DNA of 31,567 nucleotides from Paraclostridium ghonii (GCF_023653455.1 NZ_JAKEDR010000015.1:1-31567), one strand, 5' to 3'; counted from the first letter of the stretch, positions 7,936 to 15,461 are shown. A program made the numbers and translations. The notes: generated from the letters alone by a model not told the origin.

Positions 7936-7967
7936 CTATAAATAGTACTATATAGTACTATTTATAG
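7936..7967. promoter_or_regulatory. Perfect 32-bp palindrome, likely MarR operator
   Basis: Bases 7936-7951 are the exact reverse complement of 7952-7967. The centre is two tandem copies of the 10-bp palindrome ATAGTACTAT (7942-7951 and 7952-7961). It starts 21 bp upstream of the marR start codon. MarR dimers bind such sites, and two overlapping half-symmetric sites would suit two dimers. Confidence 0.75.
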
Positions 7968-7980
7968 TTTAGCAAGATAA

Positions 7981-8115
7981 AATTTAATTAGTTCTTAAAA
8001 ACACATTCAAAGCTATCGAGCAAAACCCCTTTAGGATTCATTTATTTGGATTCTAAGATTATTGACTTTATGTAAAATACATAGGGGACTCTAAAGTGAA
8101 ATTAAAGTTCTAATT
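7981..8115. repeat. Dispersed palindromic repeat, copy 1
   Basis: This member of the window's main repeat family has a left end like AATTTAATTAGTTCTTAAAA, a central hairpin (AGGATTCATTTATTTGGATTC region), TTTATGTAAAATACATA, and a right end CTAAAGTGAAATT. It separates the marR promoter from the HAD fragment and beta-lactamase. The right stem arm is partly degenerate. Confidence 0.6.
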
Positions 8116-8213
8116 TAGAATTTTAAAATTTAATTTAGAACTTTAAAATAACTATACTAAATGGAATTTATTGTATATTGTATAAGTTATAGGCAAATTT
8201 ATTTGGAGTTTAG

Positions 8214-8339
8214 ATAACAAAATATATATGTTTTGATTTAGACGACACTCTATGTAATTATTCAAAAGTAAAAAAACAAGTTATTAGTAAAATTAAAATT
8301 AATATTAATTATATTTATCAAAATGCTTTTAGAATCTAG
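8214..8339 (+). pseudogene. HAD-superfamily hydrolase fragment, start codon lost
   Basis: The frame reads ITKYICFDLDDTLCNYSK and on to a stop at 8337-8339, 41 codons. FDLDDTL is the HAD motif I nucleophile (DxDxT). A GGAG lies 7 nt before the ATA codon at 8214, exactly where the start codon should be, so an ATG to ATA change and a later loss of the rest look likely. Too short to be a functional phosphatase. Confidence 0.6.
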
Positions 8340-8343
8340 ATGT

Positions 8344-8372
8344 TTGAATAAATGTATTTTTACTAATAGTAT
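8344..8372 (+). promoter_or_regulatory. Candidate beta-lactamase promoter
   Basis: TTGAAT (8344-8349), a 17-bp spacer and TAGTAT (8367-8372) lie 56 bp upstream of the beta-lactamase start. A sigma-A type call. No blaI/blaR genes are present in the window. Confidence 0.45.
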
Positions 8373-8428
8373 TTATAGTGCTTTAGTACATATTACATAT
8401 ACACAATTAATTAAACTAGGGGGTTAAT

Positions 8429-9364
8429 ATGAAAAAATTTATGAATTTAAAGATTAAATCAAATCGATTTAATGTGAGTATACTTATATTAATAATTGCA
8501 TTTTCTATTATTGGATGTAGTAAAATAGAAAAGAATTCTTCAAAAAAGGATGAAAATAAAAAAACTGAAACACAATATAATGAAGAATTTGCAAAGCTTG
8601 AAAGCAAATATGGTGTTAAACTGGGGGTTTATGTTTTTAATACGGAAACAAATAAAAAGATTGAATATAATGCAGATGAAAGATTTGCATATTGCTCTAC
8701 ATTTAAAGCTTTAGCTGCTGGTGCTATTTTAGAGAAATATTCAATAGAAGATCTTAATCAAGTAGTCAAATTTACTCAAGAAGATATATTATCTCACGCA
8801 CCAGTTACTAAAGATAAGGTTGACACAGGTATGACTATTAAAGAAATTTGTGATGCAGCAGTACGTAAAAGTGATAATACAGCAGCAAATCTTTTATTTG
8901 ATCTTTTAGGTGGTCCGAGTGGATTTAAAACAAATCTTAATAAATTAGGCGATTCAGTTACTGAACCTGTACGTGAAGAAGCAGAATTAAATGATGCTAC
9001 ACCTGGGGACATTAGAGATACTAGTACACCAAAACAATTAGCTATTGATTTAAAAGAGTATACAACTGGAAAAACTCTAACACAAGACAAGAAGGAAATA
9101 TTAATTGATTGGATGTCAAACAATGCAACTGGGGATGAACTAATTCGTGCAGGAGCCCCAAAAGATTGGGTTGTTGCGGATAAAAGTGGAGCAGGATCTT
9201 ATGGAACAAGAAATGATATTGCTATGGTAACCCCACCAAATAAAAAACCTATATTTGTTGCAGTGTTATCAAAGAAAGATAAAAAAGATGCTGATTATGA
9301 TAATAAGGTAATTGAAGAGGCATCTAAAATTATATTTGATTATATGCAAAATGAAAAACAGTAA
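8429..9364 (+). CDS. bla: Class A beta-lactamase, lipoprotein
   Basis: 311 residues with all class A serine beta-lactamase motifs: S90-T-F-K93 (nucleophile and general base), S148-D-N150, E184-A-E-L-N188 (the omega-loop glutamate that activates water) and K252-S-G254. The N-terminus is a lipoprotein signal peptide with lipobox SIIGC (Cys30), so the enzyme is probably tethered outside the membrane. It hydrolyses penicillins and possibly cephalosporins; the spectrum cannot be read from sequence. ATG start with AGGGGG upstream. It stands alone on the plus strand with its own promoter and a terminator at 9515, like a mobile single-gene resistance module. Confidence 0.95.
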   Translation: MKKFMNLKIKSNRFNVSILILIIAFSIIGCSKIEKNSSKKDENKKTETQYNEEFAKLESKYGVKLGVYVFNTETNKKIEYNADERFAYCSTFKALAAGAILEKYSIEDLNQVVKFTQEDILSHAPVTKDKVDTGMTIKEICDAAVRKSDNTAANLLFDLLGGPSGFKTNLNKLGDSVTEPVREEAELNDATPGDIRDTSTPKQLAIDLKEYTTGKTLTQDKKEILIDWMSNNATGDELIRAGAPKDWVVADKSGAGSYGTRNDIAMVTPPNKKPIFVAVLSKKDKKDADYDNKVIEEASKIIFDYMQNEKQ

Positions 9365-9514
9365 TTAAAATATAAAAGTTTGTTCTTCAATCCATAGGCC
9401 TAATAATCTTAAGTTTTACTTTAGAGAATTATATATTTAATATATAATTATAACTTTGAAAATTTTGAGTGTATCTCCAAATGAAGTTTTAGATTTTTAA
9501 TAAAATACATAAGA

Positions 9515-9553
9515 AAAAGAGCTTTTAATCTATTTTTAGATAAGAGCTTTTTT
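9515..9553 (+). terminator. Terminator downstream of beta-lactamase, third repeat copy
   Basis: AAAAAGAGCTTTTAATCTA pairs imperfectly with TAGATAAGAGCTTTTTTT. The stem and its 30-bp upstream part resemble the copy at 3450-3524. It lies about 150 bp after the bla stop. Confidence 0.6.
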
Positions 9554-9589
9554 TTATTATAATAAGATTAATAAGCTAAATAACAAAAG

Positions 9590-9665
9590 TAAATTATAAA
9601 TTATTTGATTTAGTTTTAATACTATATTTTATTAATTTTATTATTAAATAGCTAATTAACAATAT
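9590..9665. repeat. AT-rich dispersed repeat, copy 2
   Basis: Shares the block ATTATTTGATTTAGTTTTAA, then ATTTTATTAATTTTATTATTA and AGCTAATTAACAATATTAAA with 19245-19322, and more weakly with 5250-5315. With the terminator above it accounts for the gene-free stretch 9365-9712. Confidence 0.5.
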
Positions 9666-9712
9666 TAAAAATAATATTTAAATAAAAATAACAATTTAAG
9701 TTATAGTTATGG

Positions 9713-10324
9713 TTAAATCAAGTTAAACATTGCTATCATTGATGATATTACATTTGCAATTCCATGAAGTAACCAACTTGATAAAATAGATCCACCACTT
9801 AACTTCTCATTTATCATTCCCATTAACCAACCTATAGCCCCTGTAAAAAGGATTATAGCTATTGTTATAAATAAATTTGATATAGAAATAAACATAATTC
9901 CATGTAACAATCCAAATAGGGATGCTTGTATTAAATTTCCTATATTAAAATCAAACTTATTTATAAGTCTTTTAGCTAAAAAACCTCTAAAGAAAATTTC
10001 TTCTGATAATCCAGTTTGGATAAATGCGTAAATAATTACAGGAACTAATGCAGATATACCTTTCCCAGCAAATTGAGATGTGGCTACATTAGGATTTCCA
10101 GATACTAATTTTAAAGTAAATATAGATGTAATAGAGAAAAATATAATAATTCCTAAAAAAGTAGTTAAATATTTGGATTTATTGTTTATTTTTATTTTTC
10201 TTAGACCTATCCAATAAAAGAAATTTGAATCTTTTCTTCCCTTTAAAGCCCACCATATAAATGGAATTATAGACATTATAATAACTTGAATAGATGAACT
10301 AATTGCTAACATTATAGTTTGCAT
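9713..10324 (-). CDS. CPBP-family intramembrane metalloprotease
   Basis: 203 residues, mostly membrane-spanning. The CPBP (Abi/CAAX-like) motifs are complete: E108-E109-xxx-R113 (SEEIFFRGF), FGLLH141 and H187-xxx-N191 (LLHGIANV). These residues form the metal-dependent active site of Rce1-like intramembrane proteases. In Firmicutes such proteins are often linked to bacteriocin self-immunity or maturation. No bacteriocin structural gene is recognisable next to it, so its substrate is unknown. ATG with a very strong AGGGGGGG upstream. It is followed downstream by the bla terminator region and preceded by repeat copy 2. Confidence 0.9.
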   Translation of the reverse strand: MQTIMLAISSSIQVIIMSIIPFIWWALKGRKDSNFFYWIGLRKIKINNKSKYLTTFLGIIIFFSITSIFTLKLVSGNPNVATSQFAGKGISALVPVIIYAFIQTGLSEEIFFRGFLAKRLINKFDFNIGNLIQASLFGLLHGIMFISISNLFITIAIILFTGAIGWLMGMINEKLSGGSILSSWLLHGIANVISSMIAMFNLI

Positions 10325-10393
10325 AAATTTCCCCCCCTTTTATTAAGTAATAATCTAATCATTCAATTGGAAATATTATACATATAAATTTGT

Positions 10394-10532
10394 AATTTAA
10401 CTAGTCTTTAAAAATGTCTTTAAATATGCATAGTAAAAACACCCTTAAAACCGATTTATTTGGATTTTAAGGGTGTTAACTTTATGTAAAGTACATAATT
10501 ATAGCATCTAAAGTTGAATTTAGCTAATAGTT
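10394..10532. repeat. Dispersed palindromic repeat, copy 2
   Basis: A full-length copy of about 139 bp: AATTTAACTAG left end, AGTAAAAA, hairpin CACCCTTAAAACC / GGATTTTAAGGGTG, TTTATGTAAAGTACATAA, right end CTAAAGTTGAATTTAGCTAA. It ends 3 bp before the stop codon of the nitroreductase gene. Confidence 0.75.
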
Positions 10533-10534
10533 TA

Positions 10535-11131
10535 TTATTTCCTCCACTCAATAACATCATCTATTTTCTTTCTTGGCCTTTGTTTTGGAGTCTCAAGAGG
10601 ATAACCTAGTGAAATTGCAGCTACCATTTCACCCTCAACATTTAACCAGTTATGAAGTTCTTTATATGCAAAGAATATGTCACATATCCATAAAGTACCA
10701 AGCCCCCTATGAGTTGCTTCGATTAACATATTTTCAATTGAAGCGCTTATTGATTGAGTATTTGCAAATTCATATATTTTTTCTTCATTTGAAAGATTAG
10801 CAAATAATCCCTTGCTGGCAGTATTGATAATAAATATTGTTACAGGTGCATTTTTCATAATTTCCAAAGAATACTTGGTCCCATTTATATGTATTTTACT
10901 GTTAGGAAGTAATGGATCATCACTAGTTATCTCTCTTTCAAATCCTTTTTCAAATGCACTTATCATTTCTTGTTTTGAATCTCCTTGGACAACAATAAAT
11001 TTCCAAGGTTGTCTGTTTTTAGCAGATGGGGCTTTTGTTCCACTTTCGATTATGTCCTTAATTATATTGCTGGGAACATCTTTATTAGAAAATTTTCTTA
11101 TACTTCTTCTATTTTCAATTGCACTTAACAT
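10535..11131 (-). CDS. Nitroreductase-family protein
   Basis: 198 residues matching the FMN-dependent nitroreductase superfamily: N-terminal AIENRRSIRKFSNKDV (FMN-binding Arg pair), APSAKNRQPWKFIVV (residues about 34-48, FMN contact), and a C-terminal GYPLETPKQRPRK tail. These homodimers reduce nitro, quinone or related compounds with NAD(P)H. The substrate is not determined here. ATG with GGAGG 7 nt upstream. It is one of several redox enzymes in this plasmid (see the iron-sulfur flavoprotein), and stands as a single-gene module bounded by repeats. Confidence 0.9.
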   Translation of the reverse strand: MLSAIENRRSIRKFSNKDVPSNIIKDIIESGTKAPSAKNRQPWKFIVVQGDSKQEMISAFEKGFEREITSDDPLLPNSKIHINGTKYSLEIMKNAPVTIFIINTASKGLFANLSNEEKIYEFANTQSISASIENMLIEATHRGLGTLWICDIFFAYKELHNWLNVEGEMVAAISLGYPLETPKQRPRKKIDDVIEWRK

Positions 11132-11221
11132 AATACAACCTCCGAACTTAAATCATAATAATCGTAACTAATTAACTAAAGATTATATCATAGACAGAAA
11201 ATAGTAGTAGTTAAATATATT

Positions 11222-11252
11222 TTATCTAATTCTTAAAAATAGCATTTAAAAA
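11222..11252. repeat. Dispersed palindromic repeat, left end only
   Basis: TTATCTAATTCTTAAAAATA and the following bases match the left end of the family. The rest of the repeat resumes only at about 11499, on the other side of the membrane-protein fragment at 11253-11507. Confidence 0.45.
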
Positions 11253-11507
11253 GGATATATCAAAAATGTTTTTAACTTTATCTCAAATATATTATTTATT
11301 TTTATCTATATTGAAGATCCTAAAAAGGTAAGGGATTTACCTACACTTATAAAAGCATTGAAAGCACTTAATGCTATTGGAGTAGGAATGTTGAGTTTAA
11401 TGGTTGGTGTTCCTATTATAATATCTTTTATAATATGTTATTTATCGTTTTATCTTGTAAGCTTTAGCCTTGTGGTAACTCCATTGGCTCTAGGGGTACA
11501 TTTATAG
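11253..11507 (+). pseudogene. Membrane-protein fragment without start codon
   Basis: An open frame of 84 codons with no start codon near its 5' end encodes DPKKVRDLPTLIKALKALNA, then two hydrophobic stretches (MLSLMVGVPIIISF and YLVSFSLVVTPLALG). It resembles the C-terminal membrane part of DUF1700-like proteins, but I cannot be sure. It lies inside, and apparently splits, a repeat copy. Confidence 0.4.
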
Positions 11508-11570
11508 AGTAAAAATGACCTTAGAATACATTTATTTGGATTCTATGGTCATTAAATTTATGTAAAATAT
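11499..11570. repeat. Dispersed palindromic repeat, core and right part
   Basis: Hairpin GACCTTAGAATACA (11517-11530), loop TTTATT, TGGATTCTATGGTC (11537-11550), then TTTATGTAAAATAT. It abuts the 3' end of the acetyltransferase gene (stop at 11576). Confidence 0.65.
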
Positions 11571-11575
11571 CATTG

Positions 11576-12055
11576 CTATTTTAAAGCTGATTCCATAGGC
11601 AAGAATTTTATTCCATGAACAATTTGAATTGCATCAGTTTTAGTAAATCCTAACTTTTCATATGCTTTTATAGCGTATGGAGAGGAATTCACTGTAACTT
11701 TCTTAACTTGAAAGTTTTCAATAAAATAATTTAAACCAACTTGATATAACTTACTTGCAATTCCTCTTTTATGATAATTTTTATTAACAAATAGCAAAGC
11801 AACATGACATGGCTCTCTAAAGGCAACTACACCAACTATTTTATCTGCTTCAAAATATCCCCACATAAATAATTTATTTTCATCTATTAACTTTACTAAA
11901 GAATTTAAATCAATAAAGTTTTTGAATTCATTGATCCCTTCTTCACTATAATCAGGACCTTCAAACTCTAAAAAGACATTCCATATCAATTCTCTGGCAT
12001 TAGATTCTTTTAATAACTGACTATTAAGTCTTTTTATAGAAAAATTAGTATTCAT
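11576..12055 (-). CDS. GNAT-family N-acetyltransferase
   Basis: 159 residues with the GNAT fold: beta strands around VGVVAFREPCHVALLFV (about 72-90), the acetyl-CoA pyrophosphate loop NKNYHKRGIASKLYQ (about 91-105; Q/RxxGxG/A-like, here KRGIAS), and the C-terminal AIKAYEKLGFTKT (about 126-138). It would transfer an acetyl group to an amine of a small molecule or protein. The acceptor is unknown. ATG with AAAGGGG upstream. Single-gene module with a repeat on each side. Confidence 0.85.
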   Translation of the reverse strand: MNTNFSIKRLNSQLLKESNARELIWNVFLEFEGPDYSEEGINEFKNFIDLNSLVKLIDENKLFMWGYFEADKIVGVVAFREPCHVALLFVNKNYHKRGIASKLYQVGLNYFIENFQVKKVTVNSSPYAIKAYEKLGFTKTDAIQIVHGIKFLPMESALK

Positions 12056-12116
12056 TGAGCACCCCTTTATAATTATGTATTTTTATAAATATAATCCTAA
12101 TATTGTAAGTTATCAA

Positions 12117-12186
12117 TAATTAATTAGTCTCTAAAAACACAAATTTTAAATATATGTAGTAAAAAAGCCCGTAGAATACATTTATT
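12117..12186. repeat. Dispersed palindromic repeat, left half
   Basis: TAATTAGTCTCTAAAAACAC, AGTAAAAAAGCCCGTAGAATAC and TTTATTA are the left half and hairpin loop. The sequence then leaves the family within a few bases of the end of the zinc-ribbon gene (stop at 12193). Confidence 0.65.
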
Positions 12187-12192
12187 AGCGCT

Positions 12193-12357
12193 CTATTGAC
12201 TACATTCTTTACAATGTATACTAAGTGATTTTTTTGAAAGTATTGTATCTAATCTACCACATGGCATTGTAAATCCATTGGGCATCACAAGTTCTACTAA
12301 AATTTTATCTCCTGCCTTTATTTCCTTTTTACATTTAGCACAAATTAATTTATTCAT
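12193..12357 (-). CDS. Small zinc-ribbon-like protein (54 aa)
   Basis: A short frame starting ATG at 12357 with GGAGG 5 nt upstream encodes MNKLICAKCKKEIKAGDKIL and ends SIHCKECSQ. Cys6-x2-Cys9 and Cys49-x2-Cys52, with Cys33 and His48 between, look like a treble-clef or zinc-ribbon metal site. The middle carries GFTMPCGRLD. No named family recognised. It lies 23 bp downstream of the deaminase-like gene on the same strand, so the two are likely co-transcribed. Confidence 0.65.
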   Translation of the reverse strand: MNKLICAKCKKEIKAGDKILVELVMPNGFTMPCGRLDTILSKKSLSIHCKECSQ

Positions 12358-12380
12358 GTTTACCTCCAATATGTATTTTA

Positions 12381-12818
12381 TTACTTACCAAACTGTTCTA
12401 ATTTTTCAGCAGGATAAGCATTTGTCCAGTGATATGGTTGCAATTCATTTAATGTTACAAACTTCAAACTATTATCTGAAGTTGTAACCCCTACCTTAAC
12501 AGCAGTTCCCCAAAACCTTAGTCTTTCTTGACATACACCACATGGTGAAAGTACTTTAAATGGACTATTTTCATCATCTCTGACAACGCATAAACAATGA
12601 GTTACTCTCACATTGTATTTATGTGCATCACACATGGCTCCTACTTCTATACATAAATCAACACTACTATTAGCTGTATCAATTGAAACACTAGTAAAAT
12701 ACTGATCATCTTCACAACGTATTACAGCAACGCCTCCCCATCCTGTAGGATATCGTTTTGGAATGAAATCAATTGCCTGTTGATACATTTTTGTTTCTAT
12801 TAAATTATCTTTAGTCAT
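12381..12818 (-). CDS. Cytidine deaminase-like, blasticidin-S-deaminase type
   Basis: 145 residues from the chosen ATG at 12818, which has GGGGGA 7 nt upstream. An ATG five codons earlier lacks a ribosome site. Zinc-deaminase motifs are present: C56-I-E58 (the C/H-x-E with the catalytic Glu) and SPC93GVC96. The C-terminal KFVTLNELQPYHWTNAY region resembles blasticidin S deaminases more than housekeeping Cdd. The reaction would be hydrolytic deamination of cytosine in a nucleoside or a nucleoside antibiotic; the real substrate is open. The second residue of the C-x-E motif is Ile instead of the usual Ala, a mild oddity. Confidence 0.8.
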   Translation of the reverse strand: MTKDNLIETKMYQQAIDFIPKRYPTGWGGVAVIRCEDDQYFTSVSIDTANSSVDLCIEVGAMCDAHKYNVRVTHCLCVVRDDENSPFKVLSPCGVCQERLRFWGTAVKVGVTTSDNSLKFVTLNELQPYHWTNAYPAEKLEQFGK

Positions 12819-12964
12819 TTGGTATTCCCCCATATTATATCTAATTTGTTTATCTTAAATATTTACTTAATTATAGCAGATTGTTTAATTTCTAAAGTGG
12901 GATTTAAAAGAGATATCTTTGTAGTCATAATAGAAGTTTATAACTTGTTTAAAGAACAGTATTA

Positions 12965-13015
12965 AAAATACCCTTAGATTTAAGTTACTTAGAGTCTAAG
13001 GGGTTAAATTTTATT
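12965..13015. repeat. Dispersed palindromic repeat, degenerate core
   Basis: ATTAAAAATACCCTTAGATT and AGAGTCTAAGGGGTTAAATTT match the hairpin part of the family with a changed loop. It lies directly after the lipoprotein stop codon and may also help end its transcription. Confidence 0.5.
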
Positions 13016-13019
13016 TAGC

Positions 13020-13445
13020 TTAATTCGTTTTATCTGTATTTTCAGTAAAATAAATTGTATAACCATCGCATGAAATAACTAATGTATTTTCTTGTGTATT
13101 ATCTGCATATTTAGTAACACTTTTTCCCATAGTGCCCGTTTCATTGTTATCAAATATTATTTCGTAAATATTTTCTGAAGAATTGATTATTGTGCATTTC
13201 CCAATCCATGTATTACCTCTATTTTTATCTGTAATAGTAATAGAAGAACCTTGTAAAACACAGGCAATATCCTTAATAGTTGCATTTGGGTAAATATCTT
13301 TATTTTTATCGGAACAATAAATAACTTTTCCATTATTATCTTGAATAGATTTCATATTCCAAGTTGTTTTCTGATTATTGCTACTACATCCACTCATAAA
13401 AATACACAAAGTAAACAACATAATAGATATAATTAACTTTTTCAT
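13020..13445 (-). CDS. Small lipoprotein, unknown function
   Basis: 141 residues. MKKLIISIMLFTLCIFMSGC is a lipoprotein signal with lipobox MSGC (Cys20), so the mature protein would be lipid-anchored outside the membrane. The rest (about 120 residues) is rich in Asn, Thr, Ile and short beta-like stretches (WIGKCTIINSSENIYEIIF, TYTIYFTE-like end), suggesting a small beta-sheet domain. ATG with GAAGGGAG upstream. No family recognised. It stands alone between repeat copies. Confidence 0.7.
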   Translation of the reverse strand: MKKLIISIMLFTLCIFMSGCSSNNQKTTWNMKSIQDNNGKVIYCSDKNKDIYPNATIKDIACVLQGSSITITDKNRGNTWIGKCTIINSSENIYEIIFDNNETGTMGKSVTKYADNTQENTLVISCDGYTIYFTENTDKTN

Positions 13446-13600
13446 TAATTTCTCCCTTCATAAAATATAAGTTTGTTTATGTTACAATCTATTTATTTGT
13501 ATTGGAAGGTCATTAATTTTATGTTAAATAAATAAGTAAGTATTAGATTTTTCAATTTTATATAATATAAATATATTTATTTCAATGGGGGTGTGAATTA

Positions 13601-13819
13601 ATGAATTTTGAAAATATAAATAAAATCATAAAAATAATGAAAATAGTTCTTGTTATGTTTGGAATAGTCCTTCTTATTATAGTTTTTACTACAGGAGAAG
13701 AAAATGTATCATTACAATCAACAATGACAATTTTGGTTAGAATGTATACTTATTTTGCGCTATTTATAGTTGTATTTGAGGGTTTGTCGAAATACATATA
13801 TAGACATAAAAATAAATGA
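13601..13819 (+). CDS. Small two-TM membrane protein
   Basis: 72 residues with two hydrophobic helices (about 13-30 and 43-63) separated by a short acidic loop and ending in a basic tail (YIYRHKNK). GGGGGTGTG lies upstream of the ATG. Unknown family. It is the only plus-strand gene between the beta-lactamase and the toxin. Confidence 0.55.
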   Translation: MNFENINKIIKIMKIVLVMFGIVLLIIVFTTGEENVSLQSTMTILVRMYTYFALFIVVFEGLSKYIYRHKNK

Positions 13820-13898
13820 TAAGATTTTTCTTTGAATATTTCAAACAATATTTTAAAAATAAAACAAGTGATAAGTAAAATGGCCATTCTTACATGGA

Positions 13899-14031
13899 TT
13901 TTAACTGTTCTCTAAAAACTTGTTTAAAGGGACCTATTAAAAATGCGATTAGAATCCATTTACTTGGATTCTAATCGCATTAACTTTATGTGAAATATAT
14001 AATTCTTAAAGTGAAATTTAACTACTAGTTA
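13899..14031. repeat. Dispersed palindromic repeat, full copy
   Basis: TTTTAACTGTTCTCTAAAAA left end, a perfect 15-bp stem TGCGATTAGAATCCA / TGGATTCTAATCGCA (13944-13958, 13965-13979), TTTATGTGAAATATATAA, right end AAAGTGAAATTTAACTACTA. The stem carries compensated changes relative to other copies (GCGATT versus GCCCTT), so the hairpin has been kept while its sequence changed. Confidence 0.78.
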
Positions 14032-14064
14032 GTTCGTTAGAGATTATTGTAATTAATTGCAATA

Positions 14065-14091
14065 AAAAAAGACACACGATGTGTCTTTTTT
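14065..14091. terminator. Terminator of the cold-shock gene
   Basis: AAAAAAGACACA, loop CGA, TGTGTCTTTTTT. A strong symmetric stem with T-runs on both sides, 16 bp past the csp stop codon on the minus strand. Confidence 0.85.
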
Positions 14092-14106
14092 ACGAACATA
14101 TATATA

Positions 14107-14307
14107 TTAGAATATAGTTACATTCTCTGCTTGAGGACCTCTAGCACCTTTAACTATATTAAAGTTTACTTTTTGACCTTCTTCTAATGATTTAAATCCA
14201 TCAGTTTGTATAGCTGAAAAATGTACGAATACATCCTCTCCACCTTCTACTGATATAAAACCAAATCCTTTTTCGTTGTTAAACCATTTTACTATTCCAT
14301 TCATCAT
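14107..14307 (-). CDS. Cold-shock protein, CspA family
   Basis: 66 residues of the canonical cold-shock domain: [19 protein letters not shown] contains RNP1 (KGFGFI), and DVFVHFSAI contains RNP2 (VFVHF). It is a single-stranded RNA/DNA-binding RNA chaperone. The first of two adjacent ATGs is taken, with AGGAG 9 nt upstream. In the leader, GACCTA-GAAA-TAGGTTC (minus strand of 14324-14340) forms a GAAA-capped hairpin just before the ribosome site, and TATAAT lies farther up (about 14377-14382). Plasmid copies of csp are usually extra copies beside chromosomal ones. Confidence 0.93.
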   Translation of the reverse strand: MMNGIVKWFNNEKGFGFISVEGGEDVFVHFSAIQTDGFKSLEEGQKVNFNIVKGARGPQAENVTIF

Positions 14308-14422
14308 TTAAAAATACTCCTATGAACCTATTTCTAGGTCTCTATTAATTTATTTTTGTATTGCTACAAATATTATTATAGCACATGTTATTAATAATAG
14401 ATAGTCTTATTATTTATGGATG

Positions 14423-14845
14423 TTACTTTACTCTCTTAAACATTGGATGATTTTCTCTAAATTGAAGTAAATCCCATAAGTTTCCGTACAAATCTTTAAA
14501 TACTGCAACGGTTCCATAATCTTGCTCTTGTGGATCCCTAACAAACTCTATACCTTTTGCTACCATGTCATTGTAGTCTCTCCAAAAATCATCTGTACCA
14601 AGAAATAAGAATACTCTACCACCTGTTTGATTTCCTATAAAAGAAATTTGTTCCTCTTTCGATGCCCTTGCAAGTAATATTGAAGTTCCATTTGAACCAG
14701 GAGGGGAAATCACAACCCAACGCTTATCTTGTTCTGGCATGTATGTATCCTCTATCAAATTAAACTTAAGTTTTTTAGTGTAAAAGTTAATAGCCTCATC
14801 ATAGTCATTAACAACTAAAGAAATATGGACAATAGATTGTATCAT
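14423..14845 (-). CDS. VOC (glyoxalase/bleomycin-resistance) family protein
   Basis: 140 residues with two beta-alpha-beta-beta-beta modules: IVHISLVVNDYDEAINFY (about 4-22) opens the first and RVFLFLGTDDFWRDYN (about 77-92) the second. VFKDLYGNLWDLLQF closes the fold. Of the usual metal ligands only His7 is clear. The second-module His is Phe/Leu and the final Glu is Asp/Gln, so a classical metal-dependent glyoxalase I role is doubtful. It may bind a ligand or a different metal set. AGAGGTGA precedes the ATG. Single-gene module. Confidence 0.85.
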   Translation of the reverse strand: MIQSIVHISLVVNDYDEAINFYTKKLKFNLIEDTYMPEQDKRWVVISPPGSNGTSILLARASKEEQISFIGNQTGGRVFLFLGTDDFWRDYNDMVAKGIEFVRDPQEQDYGTVAVFKDLYGNLWDLLQFRENHPMFKRVK

Positions 14846-14928
14846 TATTTTATCACCTCTATATAATTTTGATTATTAATACTATCATAGCATGATGAAA
14901 AAGCACAACAGTTTATAGATGAATTTAA

Positions 14929-15007
14929 AATTTAACTAGGTCTTAAATGAATTTAAAGATATTTAGCAAAAAGCACATTAGAATCCATTTATAAAGTGAA
15001 ATTTTAA
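14929..15007. repeat. Dispersed palindromic repeat with internal deletion
   Basis: The left part runs through CATTAGAATCCATTTAT and then jumps straight to the right end AAAGTGAAATTTTAA. The right hairpin arm and the following TTATGTA block are missing. Confidence 0.65.
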
Positions 15008-15024
15008 GGAGATATATAAAGAAG

Positions 15025-15070
15025 TAGGAGTGTATCAGTTGAAGTAAAAAATTCAATAGATACACTCCTA
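15025..15070. terminator. Hairpin terminator
   Basis: TAGGAGTGTATC and GATACACTCCTA form a perfect 12-bp stem with a 22-nt loop, downstream of the minus-strand gene at 15171. T-rich sequence follows on both strands, but no long T-run. Confidence 0.5.
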
Positions 15071-15170
15071 TTTCTTATTATTAAATTCATAAATATTATT
15101 GCTAAGTGATTTTATACTAGTACTCAAATTTTCAAACTTATCTTTTATTCTAATTAATAAATACATTACA

Positions 15171-15461
15171 TTAGTTTTTTTTCCTATCTTTTATAAATAG
15201 ACTAGCCACAATTATTACTACATTTAGAATTATAAGGTTAATTTGATTAGATGTTCCACTTAAATTTAGTTCATCAGCTAAAACAGCTGACTGGTATATC
15301 GAGGTGAAGCATATTAATAAACTTACACCTGAATAAATTAAAAATGTCACGACATTAATCTTTTTTCCCATTAAGAAGTATGTACTTATACAAGTTAACA
15401 AAATAGCAATATATGAAAACATATCGTAATATGATAGATTAAAATTTGTGAAGTTGTTCAT
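15171..15461 (-). CDS. Small membrane protein, unknown
   Basis: 96 residues with three hydrophobic segments (about 13-30, 36-56 and 74-90) and a basic C-terminal tail (KDRKKN). AAGGGGGA precedes the ATG. No family recognised. With the SdpI-like gene at 15671 and the small membrane protein at 16109 it forms a row of three short minus-strand membrane genes just upstream of the toxin, each with its own ribosome site and about 100-200 bp apart. Confidence 0.55.
   Translation of the reverse strand: MNNFTNFNLSYYDMFSYIAILLTCISTYFLMGKKINVVTFLIYSGVSLLICFTSIYQSAVLADELNLSGTSNQINLIILNVVIIVASLFIKDRKKN

Noticed and set aside
8373..8428. BlaI/MecI-type operator before the beta-lactamase
   Set aside because: TACATATTACATATAC is only loosely similar to such operators and no blaI or blaR1 gene is present.
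8794..9123. Minus-strand open frame inside the beta-lactamase gene
   Set aside because: It is the antisense shadow of a well-supported class A beta-lactamase.
15068..15166. A 32-codon minus-strand frame (MYLLIRIKDKFENLSTSIKS...) directly after the gene at 15171
   Set aside because: No clear ribosome site, very short, and its end overlaps the terminator arms. It could be a remnant but I cannot support it as a gene.
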